Positions 7,855 to 16,771 of a stretch of 64,000 bases of DNA are shown piece after piece; position 1 is the first letter of the stretch, and each line of letters starts with the position of its first letter. The notes beneath the pieces are model-generated. The model worked only from the letters and a program-made list of their open reading frames with translations, searched no databases and was not told where the DNA came from. The translations under genes were made by a program, and so were the position numbers. Source of the stretch: Desulfotignum sp. (GTDB lineage Bacteria; Desulfobacterota; Desulfobacteria; Desulfobacterales; Desulfobacteraceae); assembly GCA_011390335.1 (NCBI GenBank), contig JAABSO010000020.1, positions 1-64,000 of the forward strand, read 5' to 3'.

Positions 7855-8781
7855 TTATGGCCGGGGGAGGACACCGGCGCGTTCGGCGATTTCCGAGACT
7901 TTGTGCTCCCATTCAATGGCCATGAGGTGGACCCCTGCCACCCCTTGCATCTCTTTAAACTCTGCGATCTGTTCCAGGGCAAATTTGATGCCCTCTTCGG
8001 CCTGGTCCCGTTTGTCCACGCCCTTGAGGCGCTTGACCAGAGAGTCGGGAATATCCATGCCCGGCACATATTTGGACATGAAGTTGGCCATACCTGCGTT
8101 TTTCATGGGGGTAACCCCGGCCAGAATATAACAGCGTTCATGCAGTCCCATGTCCACCACCTGTTTCATGAAATCTCTGAATTTGTCCATGTTGAAAATG
8201 CACTGTGTCTGGATGAAATCCGCGCCTGCCGCTATTTTGGTGGCCAGACGGTGGACCCGGAATTCATAGGGGTCGGCAAAGGGGTTGCAGGCTGCGCCGA
8301 TGAACATTTTTGGCGGCACATCAATCTCCTCATCATTGAGAAATTTTCCCTCATCCCGCATTTTTTTCACCATGGCAATGAGCTGCATGGAATCGATGTC
8401 ATGGACGTTTTTGGCTTCCGGGTGGTTCCCGAATGTCTGGTGGTCACCGGACAGGCACAGCATGTTCCTGACCCCCAGGGCATAGGCTCCCAAGATATCG
8501 GACATCATGGCCAGGCGGTTTCTGTCTCTGCACACCATCTGAAAATTGGGTTCCAGGCCCTCAGCCACCATCAGTGCCGATCCGGCCAGAGAAGACATGC
8601 GCACCACTGCGGTCTGGTTGTCGGTCATGTTGACGCAGTCCACATTGCCCTTGAGATACTGAAATTTCTTCTTCAAATGGTCTGCATTGGCGCCCTTGGG
8701 GGGACCGCATTCTCCTGTAAAGGCAAAATGACCGGCTGTCAGGACCTTTTCAAGATTGCTGCCTGATTTGTATTCTGTCAT
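7855..8781 (-). CDS. metF: Methylenetetrahydrofolate reductase
   Basis: 308 residues of the MetF TIM-barrel. Motifs include FTGECGPPKGA at the N-terminus, NMTDNQTAVVRMSS, CRDRNRLAMMSDI and CLSGDHQTFGNHPEAK, all around the flavin and folate sites; DFIQTQCIFNMDKF closes the barrel. It interconverts methylene-THF and methyl-THF. Its placement directly after metV and mvhD reproduces the hdr-mvhD-metVF order known from acetogens such as Moorella, where MetF and MetV bind an Hdr/MvhD electron module. Here the reaction may run as methyl-THF oxidation. It is the last gene of the operon. Confidence 0.93.
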   Translation of the reverse strand: MTEYKSGSNLEKVLTAGHFAFTGECGPPKGANADHLKKKFQYLKGNVDCVNMTDNQTAVVRMSSLAGSALMVAEGLEPNFQMVCRDRNRLAMMSDILGAYALGVRNMLCLSGDHQTFGNHPEAKNVHDIDSMQLIAMVKKMRDEGKFLNDEEIDVPPKMFIGAACNPFADPYEFRVHRLATKIAAGADFIQTQCIFNMDKFRDFMKQVVDMGLHERCYILAGVTPMKNAGMANFMSKYVPGMDIPDSLVKRLKGVDKRDQAEEGIKFALEQIAEFKEMQGVAGVHLMAIEWEHKVSEIAERAGVLPRP

Positions 8782-8796
8782 GGCATCTGTCTCCTT

Positions 8797-9474
8797 TTAT
8801 ATGTTTCCCTTGACCAGTTCTTCTCTGATACTGCGCCTGGGACCACCGTCCCTGGCGGTGCGCCAGTCCTTGAAGGGTTTCACCGCCACCAGATCCTCCA
8901 GGTGTCCGGTCTCCATTTTCTTTTTCACAATGGCATCCCAGATACACGCCGTGTCCTTGTGCACCTCGCAGATGCCGTTGGATGAACCGCCGCAGGGGCC
9001 GTGGAGCAGGCTTTTGGCGCATCTGGCAATGGGACACAGCCCGCCGAACAGATGGATGCCGCAGGCACCGCACCCGGCACAGCGCTCCTCCCACACCCCG
9101 TGCTGGACCGCCCCGCCGAAAAAGGTGGTGTTTACGGCCGGAAAAAACACCTGGTCCGGATACATTTCCGTCAAAAACTGGGGCCCTACGCCGCAGGCCA
9201 TGGACACCACAGCCTGGTAGTCCGCCACATTGTCTGCCAGCTGGGACACATATTCATTGTCACACTGGCGCTCCAGGGCCCTGGTATCGATTTCAACGGG
9301 CCGGCCCTCTTTTTTCCGGGCAATCTTCACGGAAGCGGCCAGGATCTCCGCCTCCTTGATTCCGCCCACATTACACACCGTCACACACCCTTTACATCCG
9401 AGGATGAGGATCTTGTCCTTGTCCGCCACCATCCCCAGTATTTCATCCAGAGACTTGCGATCTGCAACTATCAT
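8797..9474 (-). CDS. metV: MetV-like zinc/iron-sulfur subunit of methylenetetrahydrofolate reductase
   Basis: 225 residues. The N-terminal half has a Cys cluster (LGCKGCVTVCNVGG). The C-terminal half has the MTHFR C-terminal zinc/iron-sulfur signature ERCAGCGACGIHLFGGLCPI, followed by RCAKSLLHGPCGG. MetV pairs with MetF and links it to electron-transfer partners. It starts 15 nt upstream of metF and follows mvhD, in the conserved order of the family. Confidence 0.9.
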   Translation of the reverse strand: MIVADRKSLDEILGMVADKDKILILGCKGCVTVCNVGGIKEAEILAASVKIARKKEGRPVEIDTRALERQCDNEYVSQLADNVADYQAVVSMACGVGPQFLTEMYPDQVFFPAVNTTFFGGAVQHGVWEERCAGCGACGIHLFGGLCPIARCAKSLLHGPCGGSSNGICEVHKDTACIWDAIVKKKMETGHLEDLVAVKPFKDWRTARDGGPRRSIREELVKGNI

Positions 9475-9495
9475 GTGTCACCTCTCATTTTCGAG

Positions 9496-9525
9496 GGGGT
9501 CAGAAGTGTCAGCAAGCCTGACCCC
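9496..9525. repeat. Degenerate short palindrome beginning GGGGTCAG
   Basis: A 30-bp run starts GGGGTCAG and ends CCTGACCCC, reusing the ends of repeat family A without the middle of the arms. It lies 24 nt after the mvhD stop, inside the operon. Confidence 0.6.
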
Positions 9526-9549
9526 ATATTTCAACTGACCCCAAGTTTT

Positions 9550-10020
9550 TTAACGGACCGGGGTGGGGCCCAGGTCTGTGATCTGCTGCGCCATCTCATT
9601 GGCGATTTCGGCAAAGCGGGCGCCCTGGGCCGAGGACAGGTTGTACATTTGTACCCGTTCCGGTTCTATGCCCAGTTCTTTCAGTGTCTTTTTTACATAT
9701 TCCACCTTGCGCCTTGCCTTGTAATTGCCCTCCAGGTAATGGCATTCGCCCTCCAGGCATCCTGCCACATATACCCCGTCCGCCCCGTCTTCCAGGGCGT
9801 TGAGCAGATGGATGATATCCACCCGCCCGGTGCACGGCACCTGGATGATCTTGACGTTGGCCGGATAGGACAGTCTCATGGAACCTGCCAGGTCCCCTGC
9901 TGCGTACGCTCAGTACTGGCAGCAGAATGCAACGATCCTGGGTTCAAACTTCTGGCTGTTAATGGCTTTTTTTTCCCGCTCCTGGCCGACGTTACCAACC
10001 GCTTGCTGGTCTGTTTTCAT
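9550..10020 (-). CDS. mvhD: MvhD/FlpD-type electron-transfer protein, selenoprotein (UGA at 9910-9912)
   Basis: 156 residues if the in-frame TGA at 9910-9912 is read as selenocysteine (U37). The sequence around it, FCCQYUAYAAGDLAGSM, aligns with the FxCNWCSY-type [2Fe-2S] motif of MvhD proteins, with U in a Cys position. The rest is typical: PCTGRVDIIH, then DGVYVAGCLEGECHYLEGNY. MvhD passes electrons between HdrA and a partner, here MetFV. The ATG at 10020 overlaps the hdrA stop (ATGA). A hairpin follows the TGA (9896-9880). Starting at the internal ATG 9879 would lose the motif. Confidence 0.92.
9880..9912 (-). promoter_or_regulatory. Bacterial SECIS-like hairpin after UGA of mvhD
   Basis: 13 nt after TGA (9912-9910), GGGACC (9896-9891) pairs with GGTTCC (9885-9880, one G-T) around the 5-nt loop TGGCA. 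Spacing and loop resemble SelB-binding elements and the two other hairpins of this window. Confidence 0.75.
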
Positions 10021-13000
10021 AATGCCGCCTCCTCGGTCTCCAGGGTTTTTTCAAACAGGGCATCGGTTTTGGCGATGAGCTGCCGGTCGGTAAAATGGTT
10101 CAAGGTGATGGCCTTGCCCGGGCATTCCGCAACACAGGCGCCGCAGCCATGGCATTCAAATGCCTCGATCTGGGCGTACCCCTCCTCATGGATGAAAGGA
10201 ATCCCATAGGGGCAGGTACGCACACAGGTGAGGCATACCGCACATTTTTCCTTTTCCACCGTGGCCACGATACCCCCCACCATGAGGGAATCTTTGGACA
10301 GAATGGTCATGGCCCGGGCCACCGCAGCCCTTGCCTGGGCAATGCTCTCTTCCAGGGGTTTGGGATAATGGGCAAGTCCTGCCACAAACAGGCCGTCCGA
10401 TGAAAAATCCACAGGCCGCAGCTTGGCATGGGCCTCCACCAGGAAACCGTCACTGTTCACCGGCACCTTGAATTTTTCAAACAACGCCTTGTTGTCCGCC
10501 GGTACCACGCCCGAAGCCAGCACCACCAGATCCGGATTGATCTTCACCTCCATCTGGAGTACCGGATCCATGACTTTCAGCACCAGGCCGCCCTCCCCGT
10601 TTTTCTTAAGTTTCGGCAGTTCCTCCAGGTCATACCGGATGAACAGCACCCCCAGTTCCCTGGCCTCCTTGTACAGATCTTCCCGGAAACCATAGGACCG
10701 GATATCTCTGTAAATGATGAACACCCGTTTGCGCCGGTCCATTTTCTTCAAAGCTATGGCCGACTTGATGCTGTGGGTGCAGCAGACCTTGGAACAGTAG
10801 GGATTTTCTTCGTTTCTGGACCCCACGCACTGGATGAACACAAAAGAGCGGCCTTTTGCAATGCGGTCATCTTTCTGCCTGAGCGCCGCATCCATGTCCA
10901 GGTGGGTGAGGACATCCGGGTGGTCGCTGTACAGATACTCGGTGGGTGTATATTCCCTGCCACCGGTGGCGATGACGGCGGCACCGTGTTCAATCATGGT
11001 TTCCTGCCCCGGGGGGCCTGAATCTTCCTGACCGGAATCCCCCGGGCCTTCATCTGCCTGGCCTGAAGACGCTGAAGTGTCCGCATCCGATCTCCGCGCC
11101 AGGGTGGTGACAAAATTGCCCATGGACCCTGTGGTATGTTTTACCTCGGTGCCCAGATACAGTGTAATGGCCGGGTTTTCCCGGATTTTTCTATCCAGGG
11201 TTTCCAGGTAATCCGATATGGATTCCCCCTGCCAGGTGGTGTTCAGATGCCGGGCAATGCCGCCCAGATCCTTTGTTTTTTCCACCAGATGGACATCCAC
11301 ACCCTGGGATGCCGCCATAAGGGCTGCTTCCATGCCGGCCACACCGCCCCCCACCACCAGCAGCGATTTTTTTATGGACAGGCTCACCTGGTGCAGCGGT
11401 TCCACGAACGCGGCCTTGGCCACGGCCATGCGTACCAGGTCCTTTGCTTTTTTTGTGGCTTTTTCCGGTTCATTCATGTGGACCCAGGTGTTCTGGTCCC
11501 GGATATTGGCCATTTCAAACAAATATTTGTTGAGGCCGGCATCCCGGATGGTCTCCTGGAACAGCGGCTCATGGGTTCTGGGGGAGCAGGATGCCACCAC
11601 CACCCTGTTGATGTTGTTTTCCATGATCACCTGTTTCATGTGGTCCTGGGCATCCTGGGAACAGGTGAACAGATTGTCCTCCACATGGACCACAAAGGGC
11701 AGGGTTTTTGCATAATCACGCACAGCAGGCACATCCGCCACCCCGCCGATATTGATGCCGCAGTTGCACACAAACACCCCGATGCGGGGGGATGCCCCGG
11801 CTACATCGGTTTCCGGGGGCAGATCCTTTGTCCGGGTAAGGGACCACCGGTCTCCTGCCATGGCCATGGAGGCGGTGGCTGCTGCTGCAGATGCTTCCAT
11901 GACCGACCCCGGAATATCCTTGGGTTCCTGGAAGGTGCCGCACACATAAATCCCCTCCCTGGATGTAGCCACGGAAGACAGATCCGATGTCTGTGCAAAT
12001 CCATGGACGTTCAGATCAATGCCGGTTTTCTGTGCCAGCATCAGGGCATCCTTGTTGGGGGAAAGGCCGATGGACAATACCACCATGTCAAAAATTTCTT
12101 CTGCCAGGTTCCCGGATTCGGTGGCATACACCAGCCGGTACCGGTCACCTGGTTCCGGAAACACCGAATGGATGCGCGATCTTACATACCGTACCCCGGC
12201 ATCGTCCTGGGCCCGCATCTGGTATTTGTCAAACTCCTTGCCATGGGTGCGCATGTCCATATAGAAGATGGTGCAGTCCAGGTCATAATCTGCATGCTCT
12301 TTTGCGATCACCGCCTGCTTGGAGGCATACATGCAGCACACCCCGGAACAATAGGCATTATCTCCTTTGTTGATGTCTCTTGAGCCCACACACTGGAGCC
12401 AGGCGATCTTTTTCGGTTCTTTTTTGTCCGACGGCCGTACCAGATGACCACCAAATGGCCCTGAGGCAGACAGAATCCGTTCAAATTCCAAAGAGGTCAT
12501 GACATTGGGGCTGTGGCCGTAGCAGTAGGTGACCATCTGTTTTGGTTCAAAAGGACTGAACCCCGGGGCCATGATGATGGCGCCCACCTGCACGGTGCGG
12601 GTTTCGGGTACCATAAAATGGTCCACGGCATTGGCCAGACAGGCATCCACGCACTGCATGCACTCGGAGCAGTATCCGCAGTTCAGACACCTTGCCGCTT
12701 CTTTCTGCCCGTCCTCTGTCCCATATCCCAGCTCCACTTCATCAAAATTGCCGGCCCGCCTGTCAACAGCCAGTTCCGGCATTTTATACCGACTTTCCTT
12801 TGGCATTTCTTCGTCCACCGGCCGGTATACCGGTTCTTCTATTACCGGCACATCCCGGCCGTCGGCCATATCTTTGCCCGTCAGAAACCGGAAGATGGAT
12901 TCCGCCGCCTCCATGCCTGCGGCAACAGCCCCGATGGCCACACCGGGTCCTGTCTGGAGATCCCCGCCCGCAAACACACCGGGTTTGTCCGTCTCCAGGG

Positions 13001-14549
13001 TGACCGGGTTTACCTCGGTGGTGTTCCACCGGGAGATCTTCACATCCGCCAGGTCCTCCAGCACGGAAATGTCGGGCTGCTGGCCGATGGCACAGATGAG
13101 CTGGTCAATGGAAAGGTCATATTCACTGCCGGGCACAGGCACGGGCCGGCGCCGGCCAGAAGAATCGGGTTCTCCCAGTTCCATTTTGATGACCCGCAGG
13201 CCCGCCACTTTTCCATCTTTTTCCAGGACCTTCTGTGGGGCGGCCAGATAGGTAATGGCAACGCCTTCGACTTCCGCCGCGCAGATCTCCTCTTCCCAGG
13301 CCGGCATCTCTTTTCTGGTCCGCCGATAGACGATGGTGACCTTGTCCGCGCCCATACGGACAGCAGATCTGGCCACGTCAATGGCCACATTGCCGCCGCC
13401 GATGATGCCCACATTTTTGCCCACGGTTGTTTTGCCGGTGAGGTTGAGTTCCCGCAAAAAATCCACGCCCTGGCGCACGCCTGTCAGGTCTTCACCGGGA
13501 ATGCCAAGATCTATGCCCTTATGGGCACCCAGGGCCAGGAACACGGCATCAAACCCGTCGGCCAGCAGGCTGTCCACAGAAAAATCTTCTCCCAGGCGGG
13601 TGCTGCATTTTATTTCCACTCCCAGGTTGGTGACCACCTCGATATCCTTGTCCAGCACATCAGGCGGCAGGCGGTGGTCCGGAATTCCCACCCGCAGCAT
13701 GCCGCCGGGTTTGGGCAGGGCCTCGAAAATCTGTGCATCCACCCCTTTTCTTGCCAGATGGTATGCGGCGGACAGTCCTGCAGGGCCGGATCCCACAATG
13801 GCCGCTTTTTTATTGATTTTCGGATCACAGGGGATCTCAACGTCCCTGGGATCAAAACTGTCTGCTGCCAGGCGTTTGAGATCTCTTATGGCCACGGGGG
13901 CATCCACCTGGCACCTGCGGCAGGCATCCTCGCATTCATGGGGACAGATCCGGCCCAGCACTCCGGGCAGGGGCAGCTGCTCCATGATGATTTCCAGACT
14001 TTCCTTGAATTTGCCCTGCTTGACCATCTGCACATATCCCTGGACATTGAGCCCGGCCGGACAGGTCAGTCGGCAGGGGGCTTTGTCTGCTTTTTCAATG
14101 GCCCAGGCAGAGGGCATGGCCTGGGGATACAGTTTGAAGGCGGCCTTTCGCTCCCCTAACTCCTCGTCGAACCGGTTGGGCAGGTTCACCGGACACACCT
14201 TGGCGCATTCCCCGCAGGAGGTGCATTTTTCCATGTCAATGTACCGGGCATTTTCCTTCAACGTCACGGTGAAATTACCGGCTTCTCCCTCCACGGACAT
14301 AATGTCACTCATGGTCACCAGCTCCACATTCAAGTGGCGCCCGGCTTCCACCAGTTTCGGAGAAATGATGCACATGGAGCAGTCATTGGTGGGAAAGGTT
14401 TTGTCCAGCTGGGCCATGGTGCCGCCGATGGCGGTATTTTTGTCCACCAGATAGACCAGGTGCCCGGAATCCGCCAGATCCAGGGACGCCTGGATACCGG
14501 CAATACCGGCTCCGACCACCATTACCGATCCTTTTTCTATTTCGGTCAT
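10017..14549 (-). CDS. hdrA: HdrA-type electron-bifurcating flavoprotein with inserted GltD-like module
   Basis: 1510 residues, more than twice a simple HdrA. In order: an HdrA-like FAD motif (GAGIAGIQASLDLADSG, residues ~12-30); a [4Fe-4S] motif CTSCGECAKVCP (~112); a GltD-like NAD(P)H:FAD module (~150-560) with GSGPAGLSAAYHLARKG and GGGNVAIDVARSAVRMGAD; a Cys cluster (~620); a second, full HdrA (from ~916) with VCNCGINIGG, GGGVAGMEAALMAASQG and two C-terminal ferredoxin motifs (CAVCLTCVRTCP, CHGCGACVAECP). A Ser/Gly/Asp-rich linker lies at ~1150-1183. AAGGAGG precedes the ATG. The GltD part suggests NAD(P)H as one partner; ferredoxin and the methylene-/methyl-THF couple are the likely others. 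Bifurcation is inferred, not shown. Confidence 0.9.
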   Translation of the reverse strand: MTEIEKGSVMVVGAGIAGIQASLDLADSGHLVYLVDKNTAIGGTMAQLDKTFPTNDCSMCIISPKLVEAGRHLNVELVTMSDIMSVEGEAGNFTVTLKENARYIDMEKCTSCGECAKVCPVNLPNRFDEELGERKAAFKLYPQAMPSAWAIEKADKAPCRLTCPAGLNVQGYVQMVKQGKFKESLEIIMEQLPLPGVLGRICPHECEDACRRCQVDAPVAIRDLKRLAADSFDPRDVEIPCDPKINKKAAIVGSGPAGLSAAYHLARKGVDAQIFEALPKPGGMLRVGIPDHRLPPDVLDKDIEVVTNLGVEIKCSTRLGEDFSVDSLLADGFDAVFLALGAHKGIDLGIPGEDLTGVRQGVDFLRELNLTGKTTVGKNVGIIGGGNVAIDVARSAVRMGADKVTIVYRRTRKEMPAWEEEICAAEVEGVAITYLAAPQKVLEKDGKVAGLRVIKMELGEPDSSGRRRPVPVPGSEYDLSIDQLICAIGQQPDISVLEDLADVKISRWNTTEVNPVTLETDKPGVFAGGDLQTGPGVAIGAVAAGMEAAESIFRFLTGKDMADGRDVPVIEEPVYRPVDEEMPKESRYKMPELAVDRRAGNFDEVELGYGTEDGQKEAARCLNCGYCSECMQCVDACLANAVDHFMVPETRTVQVGAIIMAPGFSPFEPKQMVTYCYGHSPNVMTSLEFERILSASGPFGGHLVRPSDKKEPKKIAWLQCVGSRDINKGDNAYCSGVCCMYASKQAVIAKEHADYDLDCTIFYMDMRTHGKEFDKYQMRAQDDAGVRYVRSRIHSVFPEPGDRYRLVYATESGNLAEEIFDMVVLSIGLSPNKDALMLAQKTGIDLNVHGFAQTSDLSSVATSREGIYVCGTFQEPKDIPGSVMEASAAAATASMAMAGDRWSLTRTKDLPPETDVAGASPRIGVFVCNCGINIGGVADVPAVRDYAKTLPFVVHVEDNLFTCSQDAQDHMKQVIMENNINRVVVASCSPRTHEPLFQETIRDAGLNKYLFEMANIRDQNTWVHMNEPEKATKKAKDLVRMAVAKAAFVEPLHQVSLSIKKSLLVVGGGVAGMEAALMAASQGVDVHLVEKTKDLGGIARHLNTTWQGESISDYLETLDRKIRENPAITLYLGTEVKHTTGSMGNFVTTLARRSDADTSASSGQADEGPGDSGQEDSGPPGQETMIEHGAAVIATGGREYTPTEYLYSDHPDVLTHLDMDAALRQKDDRIAKGRSFVFIQCVGSRNEENPYCSKVCCTHSIKSAIALKKMDRRKRVFIIYRDIRSYGFREDLYKEARELGVLFIRYDLEELPKLKKNGEGGLVLKVMDPVLQMEVKINPDLVVLASGVVPADNKALFEKFKVPVNSDGFLVEAHAKLRPVDFSSDGLFVAGLAHYPKPLEESIAQARAAVARAMTILSKDSLMVGGIVATVEKEKCAVCLTCVRTCPYGIPFIHEEGYAQIEAFECHGCGACVAECPGKAITLNHFTDRQLIAKTDALFEKTLETEEAAL

Positions 14550-14563
14550 GTCATCCCTCCTTG

Positions 14564-15850
14564 TTAAAGTCCCACTTCGGCCAGGTCAGGGCCGAGATAG
14601 GTCCGTTCGGTTTCCGCCAGAACCCCTAAGGCCAGGCAGATGATGGTCCACAGATGGACCACATGGTAATTGCCCCCGTAATGGTGGCCAATATCCTCGA
14701 TCTGGCCGTGGCAGTTGTGGCAGGGGGCGATGACGTAATCCGCACCCGTGGCCATGATCTGGTTGTACTTGATTTTGCCGTAGGCCCGCCGCTGTTCCGG
14801 GAACCCTGCCTGCAGCGCCCCGCCCCCGCCGCCGCAGCAAAAATTGTTCATGCGGCTGGGCACGGTATCAATGAAGTTTTCTTCGCCCACAACGGTTTTC
14901 ACCACAAACCGCAGGTCATCCACGATTTTGTTGGACCCGCTTTTTCTGGCGATATTGCAGGGATCCTGGATCGTGAATTTCGCACGGATCTCCTTGTTCC
15001 AGTCGGCGTTGACCTTGAGCTTGCCTTCCCTTATCCACTGGGCATACAGCTCGATGATGGTGGTCAGCTCAAACTTGTGGGGAATCTTGAATTTACGCAA
15101 TCCTTCCAGGATTGCAAAATATGAGTGGCCTCACTCGGTGTTTACCACAATGGGGCTTTTGAGGTTGTTGTCCACATGCAGGGCAAACTCCTCGATGATG
15201 TACCGCCACCCCTCGTCGTCGGCCATGAACATGCAGTAATTTTCCCCGGCCCACATCACCGACGGATAGGTCCAGTCCGCGCCCACGGTGTGCAGAATCT
15301 TCCACAATGGTCCCATCTCCTCGGGCTCGGTGACCGGTTCCCTGGAGTTCTGGTTGAGCACCATCTGTGCTCCCACCCGGTCCACGGTCACTTCCAGGTC
15401 TTCAAATCCGGGATGGTCTTCTCTGATCTCTTCGGCCACATCCAGGACCGTGAATTTGAAATCCTCTTTGGCCGCGCCCATGGCCGACCCGGTGCGGATA
15501 TGCTGGTCGCAGGACCCCAGGATACCCTTGGGCCGTTTTTCCCGGGCCACCTTTGCCCGGATGTTGTAAATGAGTTTGGGAATATTGATGTTCATGGGAC
15601 AGGCAAGCTGGCACCTGCCGCACATGGAACATACCCATTTCCAGTCGGATTTCATGATCTCCTCGTCCATGCCGAAATTGAGCATGCGGATCAGTTTTCT
15701 GGGATCCATGCCGAACTGCTCCGATGCCGGACACCCGCCGGTGCACGTGCCGCAGGTCAGGCACAGATCAAAATTTGCATCCGGCACCTTGTCCAGCACT
15801 GCCTCTTTGAGTTCACAATCCAGGGTGTCGATCTTGATTGCCTCTGCCAT
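14564..15850 (-). CDS. HdrC-HdrB fusion (HdrD/DsrK-like), selenoprotein (UGA at 15131-15133)
   Basis: Reads as one 428-residue protein if the in-frame TGA at 15131-15133 encodes selenocysteine (U240). The N-terminal part is HdrC-like, with two [4Fe-4S] motifs (CLTCGTCTGGCP ~30, CSMCGRCQLACP ~74). The C-terminal CCG domain has Cys298, CC338-339 (NFCCGGGGG) and CHNC (377-380), ligands of an HdrB-type noncubane cluster. The local context NTEUGHSY matches GTECGHAH of HmcF in this window, showing Cys replaced by U. Without readthrough the downstream piece would need a TTG start and lack an N-terminus. A 7-bp hairpin follows the UGA. Likely the thiol/electron arm of the Hdr module. Confidence 0.92.
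15097..15133 (-). promoter_or_regulatory. Bacterial SECIS-like hairpin after UGA of hdrCB
   Basis: 15 nt after TGA (15133-15131), GCAATCC (15115-15109) pairs perfectly with GGATTGC (15103-15097) around the loop TGGAA. The loop closely matches that of the mvhD hairpin (TGGCA). Confidence 0.8.
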
Positions 15851-15878
15851 GTTTCACGCCCCCCTGTCTAAATCGTAT

Positions 15879-16757
15879 TTATCTTAGTTTGGCTGCATTC
15901 AGATACCGGGCCAGTTTGTCTTCCCCGCCGATGGTGACGATGTGCACCCCCTGGCAGATATCTTTCAAACTTTTGACCGTATCCGCAAACAGCTCGATGC
16001 TGGCGCGGGTTTTGTCCGGTGCATCCAGCAGCTTCTGGATCACCCATTCAGGCACCAGTCCGGATTTAAAATGGCGGTTTAAAAATTTGCCCATGCCGGC
16101 AGTGCGCAGGATCATCACCTCGGCGATCACCGGCACCCGGAAAGGCTGCACCTGTTTCATGAACTTTTCAAACTGGTCCACATCAAAAATAGGGGTGGTG
16201 AGAAAATAACCGGCCCCCACGTTGAGCATGTCCTCCATCTCCTCCATGCCCCGTTTGGGCATCTGTTTTCCCCAGGGGGTTTCCACGCCGGATCCCAGGG
16301 TAAAGTCCACCTTTTTATCCAGTTCATTGCCCTCGATGCTTACGCCCTGGCGCAGGTGATCCAGAACAGATCCCAGTTTGCCGGAATCCACGTGAAAAAA
16401 CATGGATTCCTGGAGGCTGTCCCCGGAAATTCGGTAGTCTTCCGTAAACACCAGCAGGTTGTCCACGCCGATATCATGGGCATTGGTCAAATCCTTCTGC
16501 AGCTGGTACCGGTTCTTGTCCCTGGTGGTGGTCTGGTAGATGGCATTGAACCGATTTTTTCGCAGCAGGTCACAGGTCAAAATGCTGTCTCCCACCACGC
16601 CTTCCAGCTCCACATCAGAGACAGACACCCCGTCCACTCTTCCCCTGATCTTGCTCAGGCTCATCACCAGCGCTTCGGGCTCATCATCGCCAAGGGGTGC
16701 CTGAACTTCAGAGGTGACAACAAATCTCTTTTTTTCCAAAGATTCTTTTAAATTCAT
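15879..16757 (-). CDS. Second MetF-like methylenetetrahydrofolate reductase paralogue
   Basis: 292 residues of the MetF fold: VTSEVQAPLGDDEPEAL at the N-terminus, AIYQTTTRDKNRYQLQKDL for the folate/flavin barrel, FLTTPIFDVDQFEKFMKQV late, equivalent to the FIQTQCIFNMDKF of metF at 7855-8781. It is clearly diverged: the SGDHQ segment of the other copy is replaced by FTEDYRISGDSLQ. It is the first enzyme gene of the hdr cluster, 28 bp before hdrCB. It may be a second methyl-THF-side active site, act on another pterin, or serve structurally. Its partner and substrate are not clear. Confidence 0.8.
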   Translation of the reverse strand: MNLKESLEKKRFVVTSEVQAPLGDDEPEALVMSLSKIRGRVDGVSVSDVELEGVVGDSILTCDLLRKNRFNAIYQTTTRDKNRYQLQKDLTNAHDIGVDNLLVFTEDYRISGDSLQESMFFHVDSGKLGSVLDHLRQGVSIEGNELDKKVDFTLGSGVETPWGKQMPKRGMEEMEDMLNVGAGYFLTTPIFDVDQFEKFMKQVQPFRVPVIAEVMILRTAGMGKFLNRHFKSGLVPEWVIQKLLDAPDKTRASIELFADTVKSLKDICQGVHIVTIGGEDKLARYLNAAKLR

Positions 16758-16771
16758 GATCCGCCTCCTTG

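Noticed and set aside
8797-9474. Assigning MetV as a pure zinc protein
   Set aside because: The Cys content would fit zinc and/or Fe-S; the sequence alone does not decide, so the call was kept general.
12513-14159. 548-residue open frame on the plus strand
   Set aside because: Antisense shadow of hdrA caused by high GC at third positions; no recognisable domain.
14564-15850. Separate hdrC and truncated hdrB genes, or a nonsense-mutated pseudogene
   Set aside because: Same frame on both sides of the UGA, conserved Cys position in homologues, and a SECIS-like hairpin favour selenocysteine.
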